Shown here in pieces: positions 35,406 to 43,850 of a stretch of DNA of 64,000 nucleotides. A model generated the notes under the pieces. That model saw nothing but the letters and a program-made list of their open reading frames with translations, did no database searches and was not told the origin of the DNA. Each line of letters begins with the position of its first letter. Positions within the stretch are counted from its first letter, which is position 1. Source of the DNA: Rheinheimera hassiensis (GTDB taxonomy: Bacteria > Pseudomonadota > Gammaproteobacteria > Enterobacterales > Alteromonadaceae); NCBI RefSeq assembly GCF_022436675.1, contig NZ_JAKUJZ010000002.1, positions 1 through 64,000 of the forward strand, read 5' to 3'. Made by a program: the position numbers and the translations under genes.

Positions 35406-37448
35406 TTGTGGAGCGACAATATGAATTTGCGACTAATACTGGCTGGCATTTTATGGTTGGGTCTGGCCTCCTGTGGTGCTGTACCTGCAAAGCCCAATCT
35501 GAAACACATTCATATTTTATATCCGGCCGGTTCGCCCAGGGCAATACAACTGGCTGCCACTGATTTACAGCAGGATCTGGCCGTGGTGCCGGGCGCAGAG
35601 GTTACCGTTAGCCCGCAACCGGATACTGCTGCCGATTTAACTATTATTATTGGCCAGCGAGAGTTGTTAGCGGCGCATCCGCTGCTAAATGAACACAGCC
35701 GCAGTGTGCTGCAGCACATTTCAGGCGCCCGTGGCGGGGTAATGCACCAGCAACCCGGTACCACACCGCTAATTATGCTGGCGGGGGCCGACGTACAAGG
35801 CACCCAGTACAGTGTGTACGATTTTAGCCAGCAGTTTTTGGGAGCAGATCCACTGGCATACTGGACCGGCAGCAAAGCCGCACCGGTGCCGTTTAGCAGC
35901 TTGCTAACCCTGACCACGCAGCAAATTGCTCCGCCGGTAGTACCGCTGCTGGTGTATTTTGAAAACGATGTTGACGAGCTGGCCAACTTTCGCGGCAACA
36001 GCCTGCAATACGACTGGCAAAGCTTTACCGCCATGATCGACAGCCTGGTACGGCTGCGCTACAACGGCATTGAACTGTTCGATATGCTTGGGCGGATCGA
36101 GTTTTACCAGCGGCCGGAATATACCGCCCGCTACCCGGATTACCAGCTGGACACCGCCTATTTGCAGCGGATGGTCGACTACATTCACGACAAAGGTATG
36201 CTACTGCAAATTGATATGATGATGGGGCGACAGCTGGGATCGCTGCCTGAAGAAGCAGCAAACTGCTGGTCGTCGCATAAAGACGAGTGGCTAAGCACCT
36301 GGCGTTATTATTTGCAGCATACGCCGATAAAACACGCCGACATTTTCGCCCTGCGCCCGCGTCACCAGATTTGGGATTGGGCCTACCAAAGCAGTTGCGG
36401 TGAAGACAAAGCCGAGGTATTTAATCAGGTATATGCTGCGCTTGGGCAATTAATTGACCAGTACAAACCCGGCGCCACTAAAGTGTGTACCTGCTACCAC
36501 GATGGTATGGCGCTGTTTAACGGTAAATTTAACCCACCAAAAGATTTTATTGTCGCCTGGTCTGATGATGGCTGGGGCGATTTTGCAGAATTACCGGCTT
36601 CCTCTAAAGGCCACGCCATGGGCACCTATGTGCATGCCGGTTTCTGGCTAAACCATGATGTCGCCGATCCATACCCGCAACGTATTGAAGAGGTAATGCG
36701 CCGCATGTATCAGCAGCATCAGGCCGACCGCTATATGATGGTAAACGGCCAAACCTTCCGGCCATTTTTGCTTAATATAGAGGCCTATGCCGAAGCGGCC
36801 CGCTTGGGTAGTGCTTTTAATGGCGAGCAATTTTACCAGCAATGGCTAAGCCGCTATTTTGGTGATGCCGCCGCACCGCATGCACAGCAGGCATTGCAGC
36901 AGTTGCACCTGGCTCATAACGGCCATACCGGCTATGTTGAAATTCTGTGGCAAATTAAAGTGCTGCACGGCTTTTTGGCCAACCAACCGGTACAGCAACC
37001 CGGCCGCCATCATTTTGAGGTAACAGCAGCGCATATTCTGCCGTGGCTGGAAGCAACCCAGCCGCGTATTCAGGCGCTGCAGTTAGGCCAGCAATACGCA
37101 ATACAAGGGCAAAAACTGTTGCAGCGTAATAATGTGTTCTACTACGACCATATTCAGCTACCGCTGCAGCTATACCTGGACTTACTGCAATATAACCAGC
37201 TGTTACTGCAACTGGCACAGCTAAAAATACAGGCACCGGCAGATTGGTTTAAAGCGTTGGGGCAGGGCTTATTACAACAGGCGCAGCAGCAGTTAACTAC
37301 GCTGTACCAGCGCCGGTTGCAGGGCGATGAAGACCCCCGCTGGGCAGGCTGGTATCACCCCGACAACCGCCGGCCAAATAACGGCTTCCCGGCTGAGGCC
37401 GATCTGGCGGCTATAGCAAAAGCAATGCAGCAAGCCAGCAGCAAATAA
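35406..37448 (+). CDS. GH115-like glycoside hydrolase lipoprotein
   Basis: The reading frame is 680 codons from 35406; the first ATG with a ribosome site (GGAGCGAC) is at 35421, giving 675 residues. The signal ends LASCG, a lipobox. Residues about 30-175 form an N-terminal beta domain (LAATDLQQDL, LTIIIGQRELL, IMLAGADVQGTQYSVYDFSQ) like that of GH67, GH84 and GH115. The barrel includes RLRYNGIELFDMLGRIEFYQ, IVAWSDDGWGDFAEL, GTYVHAGFWLNHDVADPYPQR and YMMVNGQTFRPFLLNIEAYAEA, which parallels GH115 alpha-glucuronidases. Family placement rests on pattern memory; activity is not proven. Confidence 0.62.
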   Translation: MWSDNMNLRLILAGILWLGLASCGAVPAKPNLKHIHILYPAGSPRAIQLAATDLQQDLAVVPGAEVTVSPQPDTAADLTIIIGQRELLAAHPLLNEHSRSVLQHISGARGGVMHQQPGTTPLIMLAGADVQGTQYSVYDFSQQFLGADPLAYWTGSKAAPVPFSSLLTLTTQQIAPPVVPLLVYFENDVDELANFRGNSLQYDWQSFTAMIDSLVRLRYNGIELFDMLGRIEFYQRPEYTARYPDYQLDTAYLQRMVDYIHDKGMLLQIDMMMGRQLGSLPEEAANCWSSHKDEWLSTWRYYLQHTPIKHADIFALRPRHQIWDWAYQSSCGEDKAEVFNQVYAALGQLIDQYKPGATKVCTCYHDGMALFNGKFNPPKDFIVAWSDDGWGDFAELPASSKGHAMGTYVHAGFWLNHDVADPYPQRIEEVMRRMYQQHQADRYMMVNGQTFRPFLLNIEAYAEAARLGSAFNGEQFYQQWLSRYFGDAAAPHAQQALQQLHLAHNGHTGYVEILWQIKVLHGFLANQPVQQPGRHHFEVTAAHILPWLEATQPRIQALQLGQQYAIQGQKLLQRNNVFYYDHIQLPLQLYLDLLQYNQLLLQLAQLKIQAPADWFKALGQGLLQQAQQQLTTLYQRRLQGDEDPRWAGWYHPDNRRPNNGFPAEADLAAIAKAMQQASSK

Positions 37449-37516
37449 GGTAAAGCTATTAAACGGATTCGTAACAGGATCAACGTTCCGTTATGCGAAA
37501 AATTTATACACACTGT

Positions 37517-37548
37517 TGCGTATCCCATGATGATTGTAAGGATACGCA
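37517..37548 (+). promoter_or_regulatory. Leader hairpin covering the GH43 ribosome site
   Basis: TGCGTATCC at 37517-37525 and GGATACGCA at 37540-37548 form a perfect nine-base inverted repeat. The AAGGA ribosome site of the GH43 gene lies in the right arm, so folding would hide it. It could equally be a DNA operator. Confidence 0.5.
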
Positions 37549-37551
37549 GCA

Positions 37552-38718
37552 ATGCTTACCGCCAAAAGTATTAGAAACAGTAGAAATCCCTTTGCGCCTC
37601 GGTTTTTGGTGGTATATCTGAGCCTGGTTATATCACTGTTGGCATCATTTGCCAGCAGTGCAAAAATAGCAGAATCTGCTGACAGCAATACTACAACTGT
37701 TGCCCCCGCAAGCTTTGACAACCCTGTAATTAAATACGATACAAAAGACCCGACCAACCAGGTGGGTGAGTTTATCTATACCGCAGATCCCGCCGTTATG
37801 GTGCTGGATGACACGGTGTACCTTTATAGCACGCACGACGAGCAGTCAGTCGACGGCAAAGATTATCGCATGTACGACTACCGGCTATGGACCAGTAAAG
37901 ACATGGTTAACTGGCAAAATAAAGGCGCCGTATTTCGCTACTCTGATTTTAAGTGGGCCAGAGGCGATCAAAAAACCGGCAACGCCTACGCCCATCATGT
38001 TATCCAGCAAAAAGATCCGTCGGGTAAGCCACGCTATTATTTTTATGCCGCCGTAGAAGGCGGCCAAACTGAAGGCAAATTTGGTTTTTCGATTGGCGTG
38101 GCTGTATCCGACAGCCCTGCAGGGCCCTTTACCGATCCCCGCGGCATGCCAATGATTTTGCTGGAAGACACCGCCAGAGATAAAGAGCACAGCTGGCGCA
38201 ATATCGACCCTGCAGTCTTTATTGATGATGATGGCAAAGCCTACCTGTATTGGGGTAATAAGCAGTTATGGTGGGTTGAGCTTGAGCCAGATTTAATCCA
38301 TCTGAAAGGCGAAAGCTACACGCTGGATGCGGCTGGAAATATGCAAAACCGCGATACCAGCAAAGTCAAAATTCATACAGTCGATACCTTGCCTGATTTT
38401 GAAGAAGGGCCTTACCTGTCAAAGCACCACGGTATCTATTATTTGGTCTATGCAGCGGGTTTTCCGGAAAGCCTTGCTTATGCCACCAGCACATCCGCAA
38501 CCGGGCCCTGGCAGTACCAGGGCATCATTATGGAACCGCTACCTGGCACCACCACCATTCACCCGGCGATGTTTGATTTTAACGGCAACACCTATCTGGC
38601 CTATCACAGCGCCGACCTTCCCGGAGGTGGCAATTACCGCAGATCAGTGTGCGTGGACAGAGTGTACTTTAATGCAGATGGCACTATTAAACCTATTGTC
38701 AGGACGTTTAAAAAATAG
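37552..38718 (+). CDS. GH43 glycoside hydrolase, secreted
   Basis: 388 residues with a signal peptide to about residue 39 (LLASFASSAKIAES). The five-bladed propeller carries the three family carboxylates: base Asp in FIYTADPAVMVLDD, pKa-setting Asp in RNIDPAVFIDDDGKAYLYWG, and acid Glu in PDFEEGPYLSKHHGIYYLVYA. The conserved His is in TTIHPAMFDFNGNTYLAYHS. GH43 enzymes act mostly on arabinofuranosides and beta-xylosides, some on galactans. Followed within 76 bases by an esterase gene on the same strand, suggesting a plant or algal polysaccharide side chain. Confidence 0.9.
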   Translation: MLTAKSIRNSRNPFAPRFLVVYLSLVISLLASFASSAKIAESADSNTTTVAPASFDNPVIKYDTKDPTNQVGEFIYTADPAVMVLDDTVYLYSTHDEQSVDGKDYRMYDYRLWTSKDMVNWQNKGAVFRYSDFKWARGDQKTGNAYAHHVIQQKDPSGKPRYYFYAAVEGGQTEGKFGFSIGVAVSDSPAGPFTDPRGMPMILLEDTARDKEHSWRNIDPAVFIDDDGKAYLYWGNKQLWWVELEPDLIHLKGESYTLDAAGNMQNRDTSKVKIHTVDTLPDFEEGPYLSKHHGIYYLVYAAGFPESLAYATSTSATGPWQYQGIIMEPLPGTTTIHPAMFDFNGNTYLAYHSADLPGGGNYRRSVCVDRVYFNADGTIKPIVRTFKK

Positions 38719-38739
38719 CGCGTTTAACAGCCCTATTCT

Positions 38740-38781
38740 GATGATACAGCTTAGATGACACAGCTCAGATGATACAAAAAG
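38740..38781 (+). repeat. Three imperfect 14-bp tandem repeats
   Basis: GATGATACAGCTTA, GATGACACAGCTCA and GATGATACAAAAAG follow each other between the GH43 stop and the esterase start. Confidence 0.6.
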
Positions 38782-38793
38782 GAACCCCATTGT

Positions 38794-39753
38794 ATGCAAA
38801 AGATAATAAAACCAAGGTATGACAGCATCCGGCTGAGCTTGCTGCTGGCCGCGTGCTTATTTACGGTGCAGGCTGTTGCGCAGGCAAACGATGTAATGAC
38901 GCCCATTGCGACGCCGAAACAAAACAATGCAATCGACATCGGTACCGGCCCATTGCCTGGCGCTAAAACACCAGAGACATGGCATTCTCAGTATGGCAGC
39001 CGCTTTGTCCGCAATGTTACCCTTGCCACGCTGACACCCTTTTTGCCTGATCCGAAAAAGGCCAGCGGAGCCGCTGTGATCATTGCACCCGGTGGCGGTT
39101 TTCGCACCCTGTCGATGGATAACGAAGGCTGGGAGGTTGCTCAGGCCCTGGCCGATAAAGGCATTGCAGCCTTTGTGCTTAAGTATCGTTTAAATCAAAC
39201 TCCGGCGGATATGGCTGAATTTAAGCGTTCGATGGACGAGATGTTTTCGGCAACCGGGCGCCGGCCGCCGCGGCCTGATCCGGCACAAATGAAAGCTAGT
39301 CTCGCGCCGCAACTGGAAGACTCCCGTGCAGCCTTCGCGCTGATCCGCAGCCGCGCAGTAGAGTGGAACATCGACCCGGACCGTATTGGTATGCTAGGTT
39401 TTTCTGCCGGTGCTATGCTTACCATGGCAACAACGCTGGTTGATAAAGACGTTGATAAAGAGGCTAGGCCCGCCTTTATTGGCAATATCTACGGTCCGAT
39501 AGATGCGGTAGAAGTACCAGCCGATGCGCCACCGCTGTTTGTTGCACTGGCCGCAGACGACCCATTCTTCGCCAATGGTGAATTCGGTTTGATTAAGAGC
39601 TGGCATGCCGCCAAAAAGCCGGTCGAGTTTCATTTTTACGAGCAGGGCGGTCACGGCTTTGGTATGTACCCCAAAGAAACCACCAGTACCGGCTGGTTTA
39701 ATGCCTTCACAAGCTGGCTAACAATGCATGGGATGTTCAAAGTTAAAGAGTAA
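38794..39753 (+). CDS. Secreted alpha/beta-hydrolase esterase
   Basis: 319 residues. Signal peptide ends TVQAVAQAND. The fold shows VIIAPGGGFRTLSMDNEGWEVA (oxyanion region with GGG), nucleophile in GMLGFSAGAMLTMA (GFSAG), acid Asp in LFVALAADDPFF and His in EQGGHGFGMYP. This BD-FAE/acetylxylan-esterase-like group removes acetyl or feruloyl groups from polysaccharides. It pairs with the GH43 gene upstream. A 10-bp perfect hairpin follows its stop codon. Confidence 0.85.
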   Translation: MQKIIKPRYDSIRLSLLLAACLFTVQAVAQANDVMTPIATPKQNNAIDIGTGPLPGAKTPETWHSQYGSRFVRNVTLATLTPFLPDPKKASGAAVIIAPGGGFRTLSMDNEGWEVAQALADKGIAAFVLKYRLNQTPADMAEFKRSMDEMFSATGRRPPRPDPAQMKASLAPQLEDSRAAFALIRSRAVEWNIDPDRIGMLGFSAGAMLTMATTLVDKDVDKEARPAFIGNIYGPIDAVEVPADAPPLFVALAADDPFFANGEFGLIKSWHAAKKPVEFHFYEQGGHGFGMYPKETTSTGWFNAFTSWLTMHGMFKVKE

Positions 39754-39755
39754 GC

Positions 39756-39778
39756 ACCAGGCGGCTAAGCCGCCTGGT
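39756..39778 (+). terminator. Strong hairpin after the esterase
   Basis: ACCAGGCGGC and GCCGCCTGGT pair perfectly around TAA. No long T-tract follows, so termination efficiency is uncertain; it marks the end of the catabolic run before the cassette array. Confidence 0.6.
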
Positions 39779-39884
39779 TACTTCATGTGTATATGCTGCA
39801 CTTAATACCTAGTCTGATAAGCTGTACCGATAAGTTATTGTAAGTTTTAAAGAAGCGGTGTAGTGTCTTGTACATTAAATTTAC

Positions 39885-39938
39885 AAAGGCAGGCGAGCGT
39901 GTTTAAGTACGGGCCGACCCGTCGAATAAGCGTTAACT
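39885..39938 (+). repeat. Possible attC or attC remnant at the start of array 2
   Basis: GTTAACT at 39932-39938, preceded by GC, looks like an attC core just upstream of the first cassette gene. GGGCCGACCC nearby could be part of the stem. The left outer site is not clear, so this may be a remnant. Confidence 0.35.
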
Positions 39939-39957
39939 TTTCTCGGAGCGTGTGCCA

Positions 39958-40590
39958 TTGGTAGAAGAATCTTGTAGTTTAATTGGGGCTTGGGTAGAGC
40001 CCAAATATATCATTCCAGCTGCCATGGTATTGCTTTCATCCGGACTTTTTCCGTTCCTTCTTCATAAATATAAAATAGCTAGAGAGCGTGAAGAAAAGCT
40101 GTTCGACACTAGAAAATCCGAGTATCAAGAGTATTTTAAGGTAATGGAAAAAGCTGCACGTTTGGCTGGTCAGGATTATGACAAATTTTTGTCTAGCACA
40201 TTACCTGAAGCTTCGTTGCGTTTGTATAAGGAGGAATCCTCGCCCGAATCGATAGTTCATTATCAGAATACAATGAGTGAATTTACTAAAGGCATTCAGG
40301 AAGGCTTTCAGAAAGCAACGCATGAGCTGGTTGGGTTGCGGATCGTGTGTTCTGATGCACTTGCTGAGCTACTTGATAAGTTTGAGTCGTTGTACAAGGA
40401 AATTCTTGCTCTCCAGCCAATGATGCTTCATGAAATAAAAGAGTCTATGACGCCAGAGTCGTTTATTTCTGGTGAGTTTAATTTCGAAACTCCCACACAA
40501 GTAAAAATGGTAGAGATGGGCAAGGATCTAGGCTTGCTCCGAGATGCAATAATTAAGCAGATGAGGAGCGAGCTTGGTTATAAAAGTTAA
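39958..40590 (+). CDS. Membrane-anchored coiled protein of unknown function (cassette)
   Basis: 210 residues from TTG 39958, which sits nine bases after GGAG; GTG 39952 would add two residues. One transmembrane segment near the N-terminus (YIIPAAMVLLSSGLFPFLL) precedes a long charged helical region (KIAREREEKLFDTRKSEYQEYFKVMEKAARL), and the rest is helical. No family is recognised. It is the first cassette gene of the second array; its stop lies within the following attC. Membrane-tethered helical proteins of this kind are frequent in cassettes, without assigned roles. Confidence 0.68.
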   Translation: MVEESCSLIGAWVEPKYIIPAAMVLLSSGLFPFLLHKYKIAREREEKLFDTRKSEYQEYFKVMEKAARLAGQDYDKFLSSTLPEASLRLYKEESSPESIVHYQNTMSEFTKGIQEGFQKATHELVGLRIVCSDALAELLDKFESLYKEILALQPMMLHEIKESMTPESFISGEFNFETPTQVKMVEMGKDLGLLRDAIIKQMRSELGYKS

Positions 40591-40668
40591 CAAACGCAGG
40601 CACGGCGACGGCTTTTACGTTGCGGCGTTGCCTTCACTTCAAAGCCGCACATGCTGCGGGCGTTAGTT
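40585..40668 (+). repeat. attC site
   Basis: AGTTAAC at 40585-40591 overlaps the previous stop codon; GTTAGTT at 40662-40668 is the core. The interior CGGC/GCCG and GCGGCGTTG segments form the stem. Confidence 0.78.
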
Positions 40669-40688
40669 TTAGGAACCAAGGGGTAGTC

Positions 40689-41162
40689 ATGATTATTGAT
40701 TTTACATCATGGGAGGCAAGTGATTATGCCGCTTGGTGGGGAGCGATAATTGCTTCTTTTGCTCTTATTTGGAATGTGGTTGTTTTTCTTCGGTCTGGAG
40801 CGAGGATTAAAATTGTTGTGACGCCAAATATGGAATTGCAACCTCCTATTCCGGGAAGCGAGGGGCAAAAATATATATTTGTTAAAGCCGTTAATACAGG
40901 TAGCTCAGCAACAACGATTACACATTTTTATGGATTTACTGCATCGAGTCACTTTGAACGGTTCAGAAAGAGAATTAATCAATTTATTATCAATGGTGAT
41001 GGCAGTTACAACAAATTACCAGCCAAGCTTGAACCAGGTGAAGAATGGATTGGATTGGCTATTCAAGACGACGAATTGTTAAAAGAAAAATTGGTTTACT
41101 ATGGCATCTACCATAATCAAAAAGATAAACCAGTTTGCAAGAAGGTTAAATTTGGTTCCTAA
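40689..41162 (+). CDS. Single-pass membrane protein of unknown function (cassette)
   Basis: 157 residues from ATG 40689, preceded by AAGGGG; a longer frame from 40620 runs through the attC. One transmembrane helix (YAAWWGAIIASFALIWNVVVF) near the N-terminus, then an immunoglobulin-like beta region (ARIKIVVTPN, YIFVKAVNTGSSATTITHFYGF, KLEPGEEWIGLAI). This topology, membrane anchor plus a soluble beta domain with the VxNxGxxxxTI pattern, is common among uncharacterised small membrane proteins. No function is claimed. The stop overlaps the next attC. Confidence 0.7.
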   Translation: MIIDFTSWEASDYAAWWGAIIASFALIWNVVVFLRSGARIKIVVTPNMELQPPIPGSEGQKYIFVKAVNTGSSATTITHFYGFTASSHFERFRKRINQFIINGDGSYNKLPAKLEPGEEWIGLAIQDDELLKEKLVYYGIYHNQKDKPVCKKVKFGS

Positions 41163-41237
41163 CAATCGCCATCAAAAACGCGCCCTTTGGGCGCTCGACT
41201 CGCAACAAGTTGCTCGCGTGTGTGGTGGGCGTTAGGT
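41157..41237 (+). repeat. attC site
   Basis: TCCTAAC at 41157-41163 overlaps the previous stop; GTTAGGT at 41231-41237 is the core. CGCGCCC...GGGCGC and GCAACAAGTTGC give internal stems. Confidence 0.8.
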
Positions 41238-41252
41238 AAGAGTGCCGATCGA

Positions 41253-42224
41253 ATGTATATATTTGAAATGAATTTTCTTAAACCTGGGGACATTATCCTG
41301 ACTTCTCAGGTAGGGGCTATCAGCAAAGCGGTTCGCTTATCCACTTTTAGTAAATTTTCTCATGCAATACTCTATGTCGGAGATGGAAGTTTTATTCACT
41401 CTGACGGGCAGGGAGTTCATTCAAATAATATTCAGCGATTGCTCTTTGACAATAAAAAACATGCTGAGGTATGCCGAGTATTAGACGGAAATTATGTGGA
41501 TCAAGCAATAATGTTTGCTCGCTCTCAAATAGGAACGTCGTATTCAGTGAAAGAGGCTGTAAGAACGAGAAATCCTCTTTACCGTGGTGAGAAACTAAAT
41601 AGGCAGTTTTGCTCACGTTTAGTAGCACAATCTTATGAGTATGCCGGTTTGCGACTCGTTAACAATTCGGATTACTGCACACCTAAGGACTTACAGCAGT
41701 CTTTGCATACAAGCATCGTAGATGGCTGCCTTCGGATTGCAGAGGAACATGAAGTCGAGTTCGCAAGGAGTGATAGCCCGATCCAAAGACAAACGGACAT
41801 AACAAATTATATTCTAAAAGCAGTTAGGGAGCTTACACGAAGCGATATACAAAGCTTTGAAAACTTGGATCAATTTGTAATTGATAACCAAGCCTATGAT
41901 GCGGAGATAACTAACATTGTAGTGAAATCGGGCTATCTAACTATGTTTGATTATGAACTAAAAAGAAATCCTTGGCGGTACAATGGGCAGCTGTTCTTGT
42001 CTTTGGGTATAGACGGTGCATATAAAAATGAGCGAGCTGAATTCGAATTAGAAAGTGCTGAAAAACAGGCTCAGCTCTATAGTCACAACTATCTAATGTG
42101 TCAGAATATTCTGGGCCGTTTCCCTCTCAGATATTTTGAGATGAAAATGGATCTATATAAGAAATTAATTGATTTTATGAATAAGCGAATTGAAGCCGCA
42201 AAGTATGTCATTAAAAATACCTAA
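41253..42224 (+). CDS. YiiX-like permuted NlpC/P60 peptidase with helical C-terminus (cassette)
   Basis: 323 residues from ATG 41253; ATG 41268 (MNFLKPGD) is equally credible. The N-terminal 150 residues look like the YiiX/YaeF permuted papain-like fold: LKPGDIILTSQ, then FSHAILYVGDGSFIHSDGQG with the catalytic His, then RQFCSRLVAQSYEYAGL with the catalytic Cys, in the His-before-Cys order of permuted enzymes. Residues about 165-323 are a helical extension not recognised. No signal peptide, so a cytoplasmic cysteine hydrolase is likely. It is the third cassette of array 2. Confidence 0.72.
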   Translation: MYIFEMNFLKPGDIILTSQVGAISKAVRLSTFSKFSHAILYVGDGSFIHSDGQGVHSNNIQRLLFDNKKHAEVCRVLDGNYVDQAIMFARSQIGTSYSVKEAVRTRNPLYRGEKLNRQFCSRLVAQSYEYAGLRLVNNSDYCTPKDLQQSLHTSIVDGCLRIAEEHEVEFARSDSPIQRQTDITNYILKAVRELTRSDIQSFENLDQFVIDNQAYDAEITNIVVKSGYLTMFDYELKRNPWRYNGQLFLSLGIDGAYKNERAEFELESAEKQAQLYSHNYLMCQNILGRFPLRYFEMKMDLYKKLIDFMNKRIEAAKYVIKNT

Positions 42225-42372
42225 CAAACCGCTGCACGCCGATACATACTGCTACGCTCGTTTTTGTGTGTCGCTGCGCGGCACTTTACACAAAAACGCT
42301 CTCCGCAGTATGTACGGCACAATGGTTTAAGTATGGTGGTGGCGTTGCTCACTACTTAACGCGGCGTTAATG
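42219..42372 (+). repeat. Long attC site
   Basis: ACCTAAC at 42219-42225 overlaps the stop of the YiiX-like gene; GTTAATG at 42366-42372 is the core. At about 150 bases it is longer than the others. ACATACTGC pairs with GCAGTATGT and CGTTTTTGTGT with ACACAAAAACG, a very long stem. Confidence 0.72.
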
Positions 42373-42503
42373 TCCGCTTTCGCTCTTAACAGACGGACAG
42401 AGTAGTCACCTTCTGTTATCAAAGTCTGTTTGACTCAGTGCAGGCATTAGTTAATGTTCAGTCAGATAACGAAATAAACACTGGTTCACGTTTTTGAGAG
42501 TGT

Positions 42504-43268
42504 TCAACCTTCACTTAACTTCGTTGACGCCTGCAGTTCTGCTCTGGCTTCTGGCTGGGTGATATATCTTTCTATTGCCGCCATTAGCACTGGCGCATCA
42601 ATACCGTATGTAGACGTCATAATGACAAAATCAGCACCGGTCCATTTGCGGGATGACGCCATTTGCTTATTCACTTTAGCCAGATACGACGCCGGTTCGA
42701 CTAAAATATGTTCCGGTGCAACCGACAGAAATACCGCCTGATTATTGTGGATTTCACCGCGGGATAAATCGGTAATCGCCTCCCAGGGAATGCAAACTTT
42801 GCTTTTGGGGTAGCCAAAGGTAAAACCTGACGGGTCGAACTGGATATAGGTTTTCGCCAGGCGGCCGCTAAATAAACCAACCAGCAACACAGCGCCGGTA
42901 AGGGCAATCAGCAGGGTAATGCCATAAAAAATCTTATTATCGTCAGGCTGAAACAGCATAAGGGTGCTGCCAAATGCCAGCATGCCAATACCGAGCAAAG
43001 CGATGCGCTTTTTAGATGCGTGGATAGGTTCACCGCCTACAACCGTTACAGCCCGTAATGACTGGCGCTGTAAGCGCAATTTGCGAACAATAGTGTGAGC
43101 CGCCACCGCGAAGCAGGCGCCAAAAAACACCAGTGTTGTAATACCGGTATTAAAATCTTTCTGAATAATCAGCAAGCCACTTAAGGTAAAAAGCAGGCCA
43201 ATCAGGGCAAAGAGCCAGTCTTTGAAAGTGATTTTATCCAATGTGGATCCCGTAGCAGGTTGTGCCAT
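42504..43268 (-). CDS. Membrane protein of unknown function with PH-like C-terminus
   Basis: 254 residues. Four hydrophobic segments in pairs (FALIGLLFTLSGLLII, LVFFGACFAVAAHTIV, IALLGIGMLAFGSTLMLF, IFYGITLLIALTGAVLLVGLF). Then comes a soluble C-terminal domain of about 110 residues (YIQFDPSGFTFGYPKSKVCIPWEAITDLSRGEI), which reads like the PH-like module of STM3941-type membrane proteins. Role unknown. It directly precedes the end of array 2 on the opposite strand. Confidence 0.7.
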   Translation of the reverse strand: MAQPATGSTLDKITFKDWLFALIGLLFTLSGLLIIQKDFNTGITTLVFFGACFAVAAHTIVRKLRLQRQSLRAVTVVGGEPIHASKKRIALLGIGMLAFGSTLMLFQPDDNKIFYGITLLIALTGAVLLVGLFSGRLAKTYIQFDPSGFTFGYPKSKVCIPWEAITDLSRGEIHNNQAVFLSVAPEHILVEPASYLAKVNKQMASSRKWTGADFVIMTSTYGIDAPVLMAAIERYITQPEARAELQASTKLSEG

Positions 43269-43277
43269 TTAAGCGGC

Positions 43278-43541
43278 TTAGTTACTTTGATATACATCAG
43301 AACGATGGCCGATTTTAATTACGCTGATTACCAGTTGATCGTCCCTTATTTGGTAAATAATGCGGTATATTCCCTGACGTACACGGTATTTGTCTACCCC
43401 GGATAACTTAATGCAGCCCTCAGCTCTTGGGTTGAGCGTTAAGGTATCAATTTTCGCCAGTATTTTTTTAACGTCAGTATTAGGGATGCTTCGCAGATCT
43501 TTTGCAACCGACTTTTTAAACACCAGCTTATATTTTGCCAT
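43278..43541 (-). CDS. RelE/ParE-family toxin
   Basis: 87 residues. The sequence KYKLVFKKSVAKDLRSIP, then CIKLSGVDKYRVRQGIYRIIYQI and LVISVIKIGHRSDVY, is the textbook RelE outline: basic central strand YRVRQGxYRIIY and the C-terminal H-R-x-x-V-Y. Such proteins inhibit translation by mRNA cleavage. The gene overlaps the 3' end of its antitoxin by 14 bases, antitoxin first. Confidence 0.9.
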   Translation of the reverse strand: MAKYKLVFKKSVAKDLRSIPNTDVKKILAKIDTLTLNPRAEGCIKLSGVDKYRVRQGIYRIIYQIRDDQLVISVIKIGHRSDVYQSN

Positions 43542-43761
43542 GCGCTTTTAAGTCATTAAGTAAGGCTTCATAGCTTATTTCCGGTTCGGCTACTCTGTCG
43601 GCGATGGCGGCTAAATCTTGCTGATCTTCGGCAATTAATAAACGCACTGCTTCGTCGATAATTTCGGACACCGAGCTATCGGTTGCTGCCGCGCGTAGCT
43701 TTAAAGCCTGATGAATTGCCGGTGCAAAATATACGGTCGATCTTTTAGACAGCGAACTCAT
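43528..43761 (-). CDS. Ribbon-helix-helix antitoxin
   Basis: 77 residues from ATG 43761 (MSSLSKRSTVYF). An in-frame ATG at 43785 would add eight residues without a family match. Residues 5-45 are a MetJ/Arc-type ribbon-helix-helix (STVYFAPAIHQALKLRAAATDSSVSEIIDEAVRLLI), followed by an acidic toxin-binding tail. It should bind the 20-bp palindrome upstream and neutralise the RelE toxin. Confidence 0.88.
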   Translation of the reverse strand: MSSLSKRSTVYFAPAIHQALKLRAAATDSSVSEIIDEAVRLLIAEDQQDLAAIADRVAEPEISYEALLNDLKAHGKI

Positions 43762-43799
43762 ATCACTACCCGTTGCAATGTACACATACTGACATTATA

Positions 43800-43819
43800 G
43801 CGCTATAACGTTATAGCGC
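43800..43819. promoter_or_regulatory. Palindromic operator of the RHH/RelE pair
   Basis: GCGCTATAACGTTATAGCGC is a perfect 20-bp palindrome 39 bases upstream of the antitoxin start, with overlapping TATAGCGCTATA. It is the expected type of site for an RHH autorepressor. Confidence 0.7.
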
Positions 43820-43850
43820 CATAAGGAACACCGATGCCAATTAGCGCTTA

